Source: Chryseobacterium carnipullorum (GTDB lineage: Bacteria > Bacteroidota > Bacteroidia > Flavobacteriales > Weeksellaceae). Taken from it: a stretch of 64,000 nt of DNA. This document shows, piece after piece, positions 47,060-56,519 of the stretch. The translations under genes were made by a program, and so were the position numbers. The stretch lies in the NCBI RefSeq assembly GCF_900142785.1, contig NZ_FRCD01000008.1:154506-218505 (forward strand), given 5' to 3'. Positions within the stretch are counted from its first letter, which is position 1. Each line of letters opens with the position of its first letter. Below the pieces are notes generated by a model. That model searched no databases. It saw only the letters and a list, made by a program, of their open reading frames with translations, and had not been told where the DNA came from.

Positions 47060-49861
47060 TTACTCATTACAGCTTCTCACGACACAATGCCAACTTGTTC
47101 CGTTGTAAAGTTTCATGCATTTATCTACTATGTCGTACATAAGCATACCTTCTACAGGGTTTGCCACAAGAGAACTTTGAGAACGTGTAACAACGAAACC
47201 TCTTGTTTTTGATTCCAGAGCTACAGCACCATTTGGAAGGTTTTCCGGCCATCCGCTTTGTTTAGTCTGAATGGTAATACCGATTTTTGTAATGGTATCC
47301 GCAGGAGAGGTATTCGGGTCTTTTGTACAGAAGCTGAATTTTGCAAACGTAAAAAACTTTCCGTTTGGAATTTGGATCCCGGGAGTAGCGTTGCTTGTTA
47401 AAGGTATATTCACAACATTCGTAGTGATGGCAGCATCATCCGCATAAACCAGATAAGTAGCCTGAATGTCGGAGGTCTTGATATACAGATTCTGTGCTGT
47501 TCCTGTGGATTGTACTTTCCATCTGCGGTTCATTATGTTCTGCGCATTGTAGGTTGTTGCCGCACCGTTGTTCCCCGTTATGAAATAGAACTGATCATTA
47601 GCAATATCTGTGTGATTAGCACCGCTGTTTGCGGTGGTAAAATCATTGTTGGTACTCATGGTAATAATATCTGCTACAGCATCCTGTGATTTTGAAATTC
47701 TCTGATGCAAACCTTCAATATCGTCTCTTGCTATACCAATCACGTTGGTCTGATAGGAACTGGCAGCTGTAGACCATACATTGGTAGCGTTAGTACTTGT
47801 ATAATTCACAGGAGATGCAAAGGTGCCTAAAGTAACACCATATTTAATTGCAAGATAGCTTTCAATTCTGTTCTGCTCAGCAGAAGTTATCTGTCTTTCA
47901 TATCCAATAGTTTCCTGATAGTCAAATCCTCCTCTTTCCAGACCTCCGTCCGTATCTGTATTCAGGTGAAAGTTTCTACCTGTAAATAAGGGAGGTGTAT
48001 AACTGGCTGGAACATCACTTTTACCATTTATTTTGTAGGGATAAGCACTTGCCACTCCTGTAATATATGCCCAACCTAAAATATTGTTATTGGATGGATT
48101 GAATAAGTTAGCTACTGTTCTGTCTATACTTGTATTCCACGTAAATAAGCCTGCAGTAGTAGCATTACTAATATATGCTCCCATTTCTGCAGCGTTATAT
48201 GGTGAAATCACAGATAAATTTAATGGAGCTCCGCTTACATTCATTTGTACATTATAACCAACTGAAGGAGAACCTCCGGCACCTGCTTTAGATACACTGT
48301 AGAATGTTCCTCCGGTTCCTGTTGCTGTTGCTGTTGCAGAAAAAGCATTGAGCATTCCTAATCCTGCACCCGCAACCATTCTTACTGCCGGATTGAAATT
48401 GGACCCCAAATTCATGTAGGTAGGACTTGCACTATGATTGATGAATCCCGATAATGCCTGGAGCTGTCCGCCAACGGCTGCTGAATTGTTCCAGGATGTT
48501 ACTGTACCGCCTTCGGTGGTTGTATTTGTTCCAAAATCGGCTTTATTCCAAACCTGAAGGTTATTAATGACTCCTCCGGGAGCATATATCTGAGCCGCAA
48601 AAGTAAAATACTGTCCATCTGCTAGCGAAACATCAGCATAGTTGTAAACAACTCCGTTGATAGTCTGCGTATTGGCCAACATATCGGTAACGGTATTACC
48701 TACAGCAAAGGTAGGATCTGAGCTATTCTGAACAAGTTTTAAATTATTCAATCCTTGAGGCCACATAATTCTTACTGTGCCTACTGACGAGGTATTCTGA
48801 ACTTTCCAGACTGCGTCAAAGCGATAATTAACTCCCGGAATACCACTGATTGCAACCGAAGGTGTTTTTGCCAACCCGTTATCTCCTACAAGAAGAAATT
48901 GCCGATCGGTCAACGTTCCGGAATTGGAAGCATTGGTATTGGCCATACCTGTAAGTCCAATCAGTATCTGCTGCCCTGAGTTAATACTCATCGATTGTTT
49001 TTGATACAATAGAGAGTTATCATCTCTACCAATTCCGGTGATATTACTGAGGTACCCCGCGTTGGTGACGGCATTCCAATAATTTGTTGTTCCATCCGAG
49101 GCAATGTAATTACCAAATTTTGTAATTCCGTACTTCAAAGAAAGATAGCTTTCTATCTGTAGACGTCCTGTAGTTTGTGTTGTATTGTAAATGATAATTT
49201 CAGCAATATCGGCATTAGCAAACTTATTGATACTGGTACCTTCGGCTCCCACCCAGAATCTTGCGGATCCTGCTATATCAGTACTATTGTTAAATGTAGT
49301 GGATATTGGATTTCCATTAAGATATGCCGTAGCTGCGTTAGAAGTTCCATTGAGTGATTGAAGGCGGGTTTCATTTATAGTTGGAGCTGTTGTGATAATG
49401 CTGCGGTTTGTGATTAACATCCCACCGTCTGAATTGCCACCCACATTCCAGGTTCCTCCGGCACCATCGGAATGATTGTAGATAGGATTCATTGCTGAGC
49501 CCAGTTTCCGATAAACAACATATTGCGATGTTGTATAGGGAGCTGAAGCTGTAGTTGTTACAGTTTGTGGAATATTAGAGGCTGTGGCTAAACGGTCATC
49601 TGTACCGTCAAATCTTATGGACGGATTAAAATTAATCTGACTTGACGTGGGCAAAGTAGTGGCTCCGCCCTGTTGAACCAAATTATATAAAGCAGAAGCG
49701 CTGTTGTTCCATCCAATCACATTGCTTCCGGCAGTTATTATTCCAGCATCACCTTTATACCATAGCTGATGTCCGGCAATTCCACCGGGACTTTGCGCTT
49801 TTGTGAGCATGGGCATATTCATCATCAGGAATATACCCATTAAAGTATTTATTTTTTTCAC
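47060..49861 (-). CDS. Large exported protein with duplicated LamG-like/ESYLxxKYG modules
   Basis: The 933-residue protein has a signal peptide (MKKINTLMGIFLMMNMPMLTKAQ) and two similar modules. Each begins with a LamG-like segment (GHQLWYKGDAGI and NLQVWNKADFGT) and contains the motif IESYLSLKYGIT (about residue 240) or IESYLAIKYGVT (about residue 670), followed by a GIGRDD/GIARDD segment. This combination is frequent in flavobacterial surface proteins. I recall it as a domain of unknown function. The C-terminus ends with the module shared with the small protein downstream. There is no T9SS signal. It is probably a cell-surface structural protein. Confidence 0.82.
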   Translation of the reverse strand: MKKINTLMGIFLMMNMPMLTKAQSPGGIAGHQLWYKGDAGIITAGSNVIGWNNSASALYNLVQQGGATTLPTSSQINFNPSIRFDGTDDRLATASNIPQTVTTTASAPYTTSQYVVYRKLGSAMNPIYNHSDGAGGTWNVGGNSDGGMLITNRSIITTAPTINETRLQSLNGTSNAATAYLNGNPISTTFNNSTDIAGSARFWVGAEGTSINKFANADIAEIIIYNTTQTTGRLQIESYLSLKYGITKFGNYIASDGTTNYWNAVTNAGYLSNITGIGRDDNSLLYQKQSMSINSGQQILIGLTGMANTNASNSGTLTDRQFLLVGDNGLAKTPSVAISGIPGVNYRFDAVWKVQNTSSVGTVRIMWPQGLNNLKLVQNSSDPTFAVGNTVTDMLANTQTINGVVYNYADVSLADGQYFTFAAQIYAPGGVINNLQVWNKADFGTNTTTEGGTVTSWNNSAAVGGQLQALSGFINHSASPTYMNLGSNFNPAVRMVAGAGLGMLNAFSATATATGTGGTFYSVSKAGAGGSPSVGYNVQMNVSGAPLNLSVISPYNAAEMGAYISNATTAGLFTWNTSIDRTVANLFNPSNNNILGWAYITGVASAYPYKINGKSDVPASYTPPLFTGRNFHLNTDTDGGLERGGFDYQETIGYERQITSAEQNRIESYLAIKYGVTLGTFASPVNYTSTNATNVWSTAASSYQTNVIGIARDDIEGLHQRISKSQDAVADIITMSTNNDFTTANSGANHTDIANDQFYFITGNNGAATTYNAQNIMNRRWKVQSTGTAQNLYIKTSDIQATYLVYADDAAITTNVVNIPLTSNATPGIQIPNGKFFTFAKFSFCTKDPNTSPADTITKIGITIQTKQSGWPENLPNGAVALESKTRGFVVTRSQSSLVANPVEGMLMYDIVDKCMKLYNGTSWHCVVRSCNE

Positions 49862-49872
49862 CTTAATTTTCT

Positions 49873-50499
49873 TTAAAATTTTAAATATTGAGAATATGTT
49901 TCTTTAAAATAAAATTCAGAAGGTGGAGGACGGGTCATATACTGTGACAAATGATAATCATTAAAAAAAAGAAAAGTATTATTGATTATTTCATTGTTGA
50001 TATGGGCGGAATATCCTTGTAAGGCTTTTAATATTATATTTTCATTTAAAAACTTCGGATCATATTTAATATTGGAAACAGATGTTAAAATCGCTACCTC
50101 TTCCTGATAGGATGAAAAGAAATTATAAGGGAAAGACTTTATAAATTCAGAGGCTTTTGCTTTTTGGTAGGTTTCATCTCTTTTTTTGGAAGATTTTGAA
50201 AATGATTGCTTTTTCTCTTTCTTTGGATTCAGATTTGATTTTATAAGCTGTGTTGTTTCACTTAAAGGGTGGTTTATTATTGAAATTTGCCCTTCAAAAT
50301 CCCTCAGTCTTTCCTGGCTTATTTTTCCGGAGTCTGTAACAAAGAATGTTGTGGTTTCATCAATTGTGATTTCAGTACCTTTTACAAAATAAAAAGACTG
50401 AGCATTGAGCGTCTGTGTGGCTGAAATTAAAAACAACAACAGTGAAGCCCTTTTGTATAAGGGCAAAATAGGCTTCAACAGTTGTAATAAGGGTTTCAT
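49873..50499 (-). CDS. Exported protein of unknown function, first gene of the surface operon
   Basis: Starting at ATG 50499 the product has 208 residues, with a hydrophobic signal region (YKRASLLLFLISATQTLNAQ) followed by a lysine-rich central part (NPKKEKKQSFSKSSKKRDET) and an aromatic-rich end (PPPSEFYFKETYSQYLKF). The upstream start at 50544 is less likely, as MKPLLQ gives a shorter n-region. It precedes the 933-residue protein by 11 bases. No family is recognised. The 50500-50934 gap, between this gene and the divergent AraC gene, shows AT-rich sequence without a clear TAnnTTTG promoter. Confidence 0.72.
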   Translation of the reverse strand: MKPLLQLLKPILPLYKRASLLLFLISATQTLNAQSFYFVKGTEITIDETTTFFVTDSGKISQERLRDFEGQISIINHPLSETTQLIKSNLNPKKEKKQSFSKSSKKRDETYQKAKASEFIKSFPYNFFSSYQEEVAILTSVSNIKYDPKFLNENIILKALQGYSAHINNEIINNTFLFFNDYHLSQYMTRPPPSEFYFKETYSQYLKF

Positions 50500-50934
50500 T
50501 ATGTGTGCTTTATTATAGTAAAGGACAGGGTTTATATGTCTCAATACTTTCTGATTCAGAATATTTTTGAATCAGATTGGAAATGAGGGAATTAAGGTTT
50601 TTTCTTATGAATATGTAGGGTGGTTAAATATGGTATTTTAATGACCCAAATAATGTTCTATTGAAAATTACAGGTTAAGAGGTGGGATTTTGATATTTAT
50701 ATTGAGGTTTTAAAATTAATATCATAAGTAAATGCAATATATTTATTGTATTTTAATTGAAAAGTTCAATTATCATCTTATTGTAAGCAAAATATATAGT
50801 TTTTATCTTTACATGCAAAGATAGTTGCTTGTGACAGTCATAATTTATGAGCATAAATCAGATTTTTAAATTAGTTTAAAATGTATTAACTGATTTAAAA
50901 CCAGATGATTAATTAAGTCAAATTTTATATTTAT

Positions 50935-51954
50935 ATGATTTTGAATAATAATAGTATATCTGAAAATACCGAAGATGATTTAAAGAGGCGCTGCATATCT
51001 TTAATTGTATATCTATTATGTGTTGCTTTATGCCTGTATTCAATTATAGTTTATGTCACGTTAAAGGATGAAAATTTTGCACTGGTTACATTCATTTACT
51101 TTCTTGTTTTATTGTATACATTTCTTCTAAGAAGAAAAACCTATCATATTAAGACATTGGTTCATCTCTATTTAATTTTTGATCCTCTCTTTTCCGCTTT
51201 TATAATGCTCTATTTTTGGAGATATTCAGCTGGAACAGCATTGTGGGTAATGCCTGTTCCTATTGGTGCATATGTATTTCTGGAAAAGAAATATGTATAT
51301 GTGTATACATTGTACGTTCTGTTGATTGTTATTTTTGTAACCCTTATGAGTAAATTTTTATGGTTTGAAACTCCAAGTTACAATAGCACTGATTTTTCAG
51401 ATGCATTAGTGGGATCTACAAATATCATTATTGTTGTTTTGCTGTTATATTATAACGATAAAATAAAATCCGTGAAAATTGCTGCAAATTTTGAAAAGGA
51501 TATAAATTCTACTAGCATTGGAGAATCTAAATTGGAGATTAACAGGAATGATAATAATGAAATTTTAAAACAGGATTTTTCCAGTGAAAAAGATTTTAAT
51601 AAATATTCTGAAATTTTTCAAAATGTTCAAAACATCGTTGAAAAACAACTTAGTTTTAAAGATGCTGATTTTACTATTTCACAACTATCTCATCTGATAA
51701 AAGTGAACAATTTATATATTGCAAAGTCAATTAAACTAAACGGATACTCAAGTTTTAGTCATTATATCAATTTTTGTAGAATACAACATGTTAAAAAATT
51801 GATCAACGAGAATGATCTCAGTAAAATTACCCTTATGTACATTTATACATCATCCGGTTTTAGTAGCCAATCAACTTTCAATAGAGTTTTTAAGCAAATA
51901 GAAGGTATAACCCCCACTGATTATATTTATAATTTACAAAAAAATGCAAAATAG
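50935..51954 (+). CDS. Membrane-embedded AraC-type regulator 2
   Basis: The 339-residue paralogue of the regulator at 45362 has the same layout: five to six N-terminal transmembrane helices, with matching text such as FWRYSAGTALWVMPVPIGAY against FWRYSAATAMWLLPVPLGAH, then an AraC domain (ADFTISQLSHLIKVNNLYIA and MYIYTSSGFSSQSTFNRVFK). It is transcribed away from the exported-protein operon, so its promoter region is shared with that operon. Which genes it controls is not shown, but the divergent arrangement makes the operon the first candidate. Confidence 0.85.
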   Translation: MILNNNSISENTEDDLKRRCISLIVYLLCVALCLYSIIVYVTLKDENFALVTFIYFLVLLYTFLLRRKTYHIKTLVHLYLIFDPLFSAFIMLYFWRYSAGTALWVMPVPIGAYVFLEKKYVYVYTLYVLLIVIFVTLMSKFLWFETPSYNSTDFSDALVGSTNIIIVVLLLYYNDKIKSVKIAANFEKDINSTSIGESKLEINRNDNNEILKQDFSSEKDFNKYSEIFQNVQNIVEKQLSFKDADFTISQLSHLIKVNNLYIAKSIKLNGYSSFSHYINFCRIQHVKKLINENDLSKITLMYIYTSSGFSSQSTFNRVFKQIEGITPTDYIYNLQKNAK

Positions 51955-52215
51955 ATTGTTGGACCAAATGAGAATTATGAAGAAATTCGAAGCCTTTCTG
52001 AATAACTTGACAGGTTTTGAACTTTTGCTTCTAAGGAATATATGATTTATTAAAAAAAAATGATTTTCAGTGTTTTAGAGCAAGTTCAAATCCTGTTTGA
52101 ATCATTTTGTTTTTAAAGAGTTTTAGCCTCAAGACAAACTGAAAAAGATAAAATATTTGTTTTCATAAATAAAATGAAACCATTTGGCCTAAATTATCCT
52201 AATGGTGTTATTAAG

Positions 52216-52626
<411 letters not shown>

Positions 52627-52658
52627 ATTAAATAATTTTGAGAAAATTAATAAAACTG

Positions 52659-52733
52659 TCGGGGCGGCAGGATTCGAACCTGCGACCTCCTGGTCCCAAA
52701 CCAGGCGCGATGACCGGACTACGCTACGCCCCG
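52659..52733 (-). tRNA. tRNA-Pro (anticodon TGG), copy 2
   Basis: A 75-base cloverleaf with the same sequence as copy 1 (29922-29996), anticodon loop TTTGGGA. It lies between tRNA-Ser and tRNA-Arg. Confidence 0.95.
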
Positions 52734-52764
52734 AAGTATATATTGATAGTGTAAGAAAAAATAG

Positions 52765-52849
52765 CGGAGGGTAAGGGATTCGAACCCTTGCGACGCTTGC
52801 ACGTCGACAGTTTAGCAAACTGCTCCATTAACCACTCTGGCAACCCTCC
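52765..52849 (-). tRNA. tRNA-Ser (anticodon GCT)
   Basis: An 85-base class II cloverleaf with acceptor GGAGGGT/ACCCTCC, anticodon loop TTGCTAA (anticodon GCT) and a long variable arm CGACG-TGCAAG-CGTCG. It is the first gene of the cluster; cluster 1 has no tRNA-Ser. Confidence 0.95.
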
Positions 52850-52893
52850 TTTTTTCTTATTTTTTAATGATCGTTGTTCCGTTATTGCGAGTG

Positions 52894-52901
52894 CAAATAT
52901 A
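52894..52901 (-). promoter_or_regulatory. Promoter -7 box of tRNA cluster 2
   Basis: On the minus strand TATATTTG is followed by CACTCGCAA, as at cluster 1 (30041). A TTG lies about 20 bases upstream on that strand. Confidence 0.62.
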
Positions 52902-52984
52902 GAACAGATTTCTTTATTTACCAAATAAAATTCAAGAAAAATTTGCGTATTTTTGAAGTGATAAATGGTTAAAAAAATAAACTG

Positions 52985-54010
52985 ATGCGTAAGACATTAT
53001 ATATCATCGGATTAAGTACTTTTGTTTTTTCATGTACTTCCCAGCAAAATGTAAAAAAAAATACTTACAAGCCGAAAACCCCGGTATCACAGGCCAAACC
53101 TGGAGTTAAAACTCCGGTAGCCGAAACTCCGAAACCTAAAATTACCAATGAACACGGGGTAGAATTCTTTACCACCAATCTGGCAGATCCTGCAAAAAAT
53201 GATAACACCGCAAGTTACGGTTCTATCGTTTCAGCGAAACCCATCGGATATAAAGTAGTAAAGACTTATTTTCCTGCCATTGCACAGAATTTCAGACAGC
53301 GATACCTTATACTGCATTATACAGCACTTCCAGACGATAAATCCATTACTGTACTTACCCAGCAGGGCGTAAGTTCCCATTATCTGGTTAATAATACCGG
53401 AGACAATGAAATCTATCAGCTGGTTGATGAGAATAAGCGTTCTTATCATGCAGGCGTAAGTGCATGGAGAAATGATAAAAATCTTAATGATACCTCTATA
53501 GGCATTGAAATCGTTAATACAGGATATACATCTGATGCTGCAGGAAAAAAGATATTCGCAGCCTTTAGTGACGATCAGATCAGGAAAGTGGCCGCTCTTG
53601 CTAAAGATATTGTAACAAGATATCAGATTCCGGCAACCAATGTACTGGCCCATGCAGATATCGCACCTACAAGAAAACAGGATCCGGGACCAATGTTTCC
53701 CTGGAAAAAGCTTTACGATGAATACCAGCTTGGAATGTGGTATGACGAAACGGCAAAACAAAACTTCCTCACTCTTTCACAGGCAGATTTTTCTGTAAGA
53801 TATATCGATCCGTCGTTTATCTTTGTTGTTCAGACTGCATTGCAGAAATTCGGATACTATTTGGATTTAAGTGGAAAATGGGATGATGCAACGAAAAAAA
53901 CAATCGAAGCTTTCCAGTATCATTTCCGTCCTCAGAATTATGACGGGATCATGGACGCCGAAACATGGGCGATCCTTCAGGCTTTAAATCAAAAATATCC
54001 AGCGAAATAA
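52985..54010 (+). CDS. N-acetylmuramoyl-L-alanine amidase lipoprotein (AmiD-like)
   Basis: The enzyme cleaves the amide bond between muramic acid and the peptide in murein. The 341-residue protein has a lipoprotein signal (MRKTLYIIGLSTFVFSC, lipidated Cys17), a proline-rich linker, an Amidase_2/PGRP domain with zinc-ligand regions LILHYTALPDDKS and LAHADIAPTRKQDPGP, and a C-terminal PG_binding_1 domain (QTALQKFGYYLDLSGKWDDA). The layout matches the outer-membrane amidase AmiD, which trims released muropeptides. It is monocistronic with its own terminator. Confidence 0.92.
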   Translation: MRKTLYIIGLSTFVFSCTSQQNVKKNTYKPKTPVSQAKPGVKTPVAETPKPKITNEHGVEFFTTNLADPAKNDNTASYGSIVSAKPIGYKVVKTYFPAIAQNFRQRYLILHYTALPDDKSITVLTQQGVSSHYLVNNTGDNEIYQLVDENKRSYHAGVSAWRNDKNLNDTSIGIEIVNTGYTSDAAGKKIFAAFSDDQIRKVAALAKDIVTRYQIPATNVLAHADIAPTRKQDPGPMFPWKKLYDEYQLGMWYDETAKQNFLTLSQADFSVRYIDPSFIFVVQTALQKFGYYLDLSGKWDDATKKTIEAFQYHFRPQNYDGIMDAETWAILQALNQKYPAK

Positions 54011-54017
54011 AAATTCA

Positions 54018-54043
54018 AACGCATCGGTTAAGATGCGTTTTTG
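54018..54043 (+). terminator. Terminator of the amidase gene
   Basis: AACGCATC and GATGCGTT pair perfectly around GGTTAA and are followed by TTTTG. It lies 7 bases after the stop codon. Confidence 0.85.
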
Positions 54044-54080
54044 TTATATCTAAAAATAAAAAACAGCTAAATTATCTGTA

Positions 54081-55481
54081 ATGGAAAATTTCAGAAAAGA
54101 AAGCGATCTGTTAGGCGAATTAAATGTGCCTGCAGACGCTTATTACGGGGTACAGACGCAAAGAGCGATCGATAACTTTAAAATCTCAGGACAGCTTCTG
54201 TCTTCCTATCCGGATTTTATCAAAGGTTTGGCTTTTGTAAAAAAAGCCGCAGCAAAAACCAATTATGAATTGGGTCTGCTTGATGAAAACCTATATTTCA
54301 AAATAGCGGAAGCCTGTGATGAAATTGTAGCAGGAAAATACCACGACCAGTTTCCTGTAGATATGATTCAGGGAGGGGCCGGAACTTCAATCAATATGAA
54401 TGCGAATGAAGTGATTGCCAATATCGTTTTAGAAAAATTAGGAAAAAATAAAGGAGAATACGAATTCTGCTCACCGAACGACCATATCAACCTTTCCCAA
54501 TCCACCAACGACGCGTATCCTACAGCAATCAAAATGGGCTTGCTGCACATGAACATTGGCCTTGTGGACAGACTGGAGAAAATTGTTGCAGCTTTTCGTG
54601 CAAAAGGAAATGAGTTTCATGACGTGATCAAAATGGGCCGTACTCAGCTTCAGGATGCCGTTCCAATGACTTTGGGACAAGAATTTGAAGCGTATGCTGC
54701 CACATTGGAAGAAGATATTTCTAAATTAAATAACAATGCAGACCTTTTCGTAGAAGTGAATATGGGAGCTACGGCGATCGGGACAGGATTAAACGCTCCG
54801 GTAGGCTACGCTACACTTTGTGCGAAAAATCTGGCTCAGATTACCGGTTTTCCGGTTGTTTCCGCACCCAATCTCGTTGAAGCAACACCAGATACAGGTT
54901 CATATGTAATTTATTCTTCTGCTACAAAACGTCTTGCTGTAAAGCTTTCAAAAATCTGTAATGATTTAAGATTACTTTCCTCAGGACCTAGAGCCGGATT
55001 ATTTGAGATCAATCTTCCTCCGATGCAGCCGGGATCATCTATTATGCCTGGAAAAGTAAACCCTGTTATTCCGGAAGTGGTCAATCAGGTTTGTTTCAAA
55101 GTATTCGGAAATGATCTTACCGTAACTTTTGCCGCAGAAGCAGGGCAGTTACAGCTTAACGTCATGGAGCCTGTGCTTTCTCATGCGATCATGGAAAACA
55201 TTAATTTCCTTTGCAATGCATTGGATACGCTTCGTGATAAGTGTGTGGTAGGAATTACAGCCAATAAAGAGATCTGCCTGAACATGGTAAAACACAGCAT
55301 CGGTATTGTAACGGCATTGAATCCTTACATCGGATACAAAAAGTCTACAGAGATTGCAAAAGAAGCCCTGGAAACCGGAAACAGTGTTTATAATCTTGTT
55401 TTAGAGAAAGGTATTCTTTCCCAGGAAAAATTAGATGAAATTCTAGATCCTAAAAACATGCTGACACCGCATAACAAATAG
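54081..55481 (+). CDS. aspA: Aspartate ammonia-lyase
   Basis: This enzyme converts L-aspartate to fumarate and ammonia. The 466-residue sequence begins with the family start (RKESDLLGELNVPADAYYGV) and carries the fumarase/aspartase signature GSSIMPGKVNPV at about residue 317, plus the substrate-site segment SPNDHINLSQSTNDAYPTA. The segment DVIKMGRTQLQDAVPMTLGQ and the length favour aspartase over class II fumarase, though the two are close relatives. A long hairpin follows the stop codon. Confidence 0.93.
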   Translation: MENFRKESDLLGELNVPADAYYGVQTQRAIDNFKISGQLLSSYPDFIKGLAFVKKAAAKTNYELGLLDENLYFKIAEACDEIVAGKYHDQFPVDMIQGGAGTSINMNANEVIANIVLEKLGKNKGEYEFCSPNDHINLSQSTNDAYPTAIKMGLLHMNIGLVDRLEKIVAAFRAKGNEFHDVIKMGRTQLQDAVPMTLGQEFEAYAATLEEDISKLNNNADLFVEVNMGATAIGTGLNAPVGYATLCAKNLAQITGFPVVSAPNLVEATPDTGSYVIYSSATKRLAVKLSKICNDLRLLSSGPRAGLFEINLPPMQPGSSIMPGKVNPVIPEVVNQVCFKVFGNDLTVTFAAEAGQLQLNVMEPVLSHAIMENINFLCNALDTLRDKCVVGITANKEICLNMVKHSIGIVTALNPYIGYKKSTEIAKEALETGNSVYNLVLEKGILSQEKLDEILDPKNMLTPHNK

Positions 55482-55488
55482 AAAAACT

Positions 55489-55550
55489 ATGAATGATCAA
55501 TGATGAATGATACTTCTGTGTCAGGAATTTATCATTGATCATTCATTTTT
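55489..55550 (+). terminator. Terminator of aspA
   Basis: ATGAATGATCAATGAT (55489-55504) and ATCATTGATCATTCAT (55531-55546) are perfect 16-bp arms with a 26-base loop, followed by TTTTT. Confidence 0.75.
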
Positions 55551-55571
55551 CATCACTCATAACTTAAACAC

Positions 55572-56426
55572 GTGAGGTTTTTAATCATCATTCCTGCCCA
55601 TAACGAAGAAGAAAATCTTCCCTTCACCCTGGATTCTTTACAGCAGCAAAGCTTTAAAGATTTTAAAACGGTGATTGTTAATGACGGGTCTACGGATAAA
55701 ACACAGGAAGTCATCCGGAAATATACCGGTCAGGATTCCCGTTTTGAAACGGTAGATCTTCAGAAATCATCACATCAGCCAGGTTCTAAAGTCGTCCATG
55801 CATTTAAAAACGGACTGAAAACCCGGAATATAAATGAATTTGATATCATCTGTAAATTTGATGCCGATATTATTCTTCCTGAAAATTATCTGGAGACCAT
55901 ACAAAATGCTTTTAAACACAACCCTGAATACGGACTTGTTGGCGGCTTGTTGTACGTGGAAAAACAGGGAGCTTGGGTGTATGAAGGCAATTCAAATAGA
56001 CATCATGTAAGAGGCCCTGTGAAAGCTTACCGCAAAGAATGTTTTATCCAGATGGGCGGAATAAGGGAAACATTAGGATGGGATAATATGGATTCCATTC
56101 TTTTGGAAAATCTGAACTGGAGAGAAATCGTCCTTCCCGAACTTCAGGTAAAACTGATCAAAGTGAAAGGAGCTGACTATACCATCAGGCCGGCAGATTA
56201 TTACGGCAGATATTTTTATTTTTTAGGACTGAATAGGTTCCTCGCCTATATTGCTGCCTCAAAAGAAGCGGCGAAGAGTCAATCTGTTTCTTTTTTCTTT
56301 AGCATCATCAAAGTTTACGAAGCCTGTAAAACAGAAAAACTGGAACTGAAAATCTCAAAAGACGAGCAGAAAGCCATCAACGCTCAACGCTGGAAAACAC
56401 TCAGGAAAAAATGGCTTAAAATCTAA
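55572..56426 (+). CDS. Family 2 glycosyltransferase
   Basis: The 284-residue protein has the GT-A start (FLIIIPAHNEEENLPFTLDS), the VNDGSTDKT nucleotide-sugar motif and the DADIIL metal-binding DxD, without obvious membrane spans apart from an aromatic segment late in the chain. It starts with GTG at 55572. It would transfer a sugar from a nucleotide donor in surface polysaccharide synthesis, as the neighbours encode a second transferase, a flippase and an FkbM methyltransferase. Donor and acceptor are unknown. Confidence 0.9.
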   Translation: MRFLIIIPAHNEEENLPFTLDSLQQQSFKDFKTVIVNDGSTDKTQEVIRKYTGQDSRFETVDLQKSSHQPGSKVVHAFKNGLKTRNINEFDIICKFDADIILPENYLETIQNAFKHNPEYGLVGGLLYVEKQGAWVYEGNSNRHHVRGPVKAYRKECFIQMGGIRETLGWDNMDSILLENLNWREIVLPELQVKLIKVKGADYTIRPADYYGRYFYFLGLNRFLAYIAASKEAAKSQSVSFFFSIIKVYEACKTEKLELKISKDEQKAINAQRWKTLRKKWLKI

Positions 56427-56470
56427 AAATGATAGACTAACATTCATTAAAACCATTTACCTTTACTAAT

Positions 56471-56519
56471 CTCTAATCTCTAATCTCTAATCTCTAATCT
56501 CTAATCTCTAATCTCTAAT
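56471..56519 (+). repeat. Seven perfect CTCTAAT heptamers directly before a start codon
   Basis: CTCTAAT is repeated seven times without error (49 bases). The last base is also the first T of the TTG start codon of the next gene. Every reading frame across three units contains TAA, so it cannot be translated. Copy-number changes would shift promoter or ribosome-binding spacing. Confidence 0.92.
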
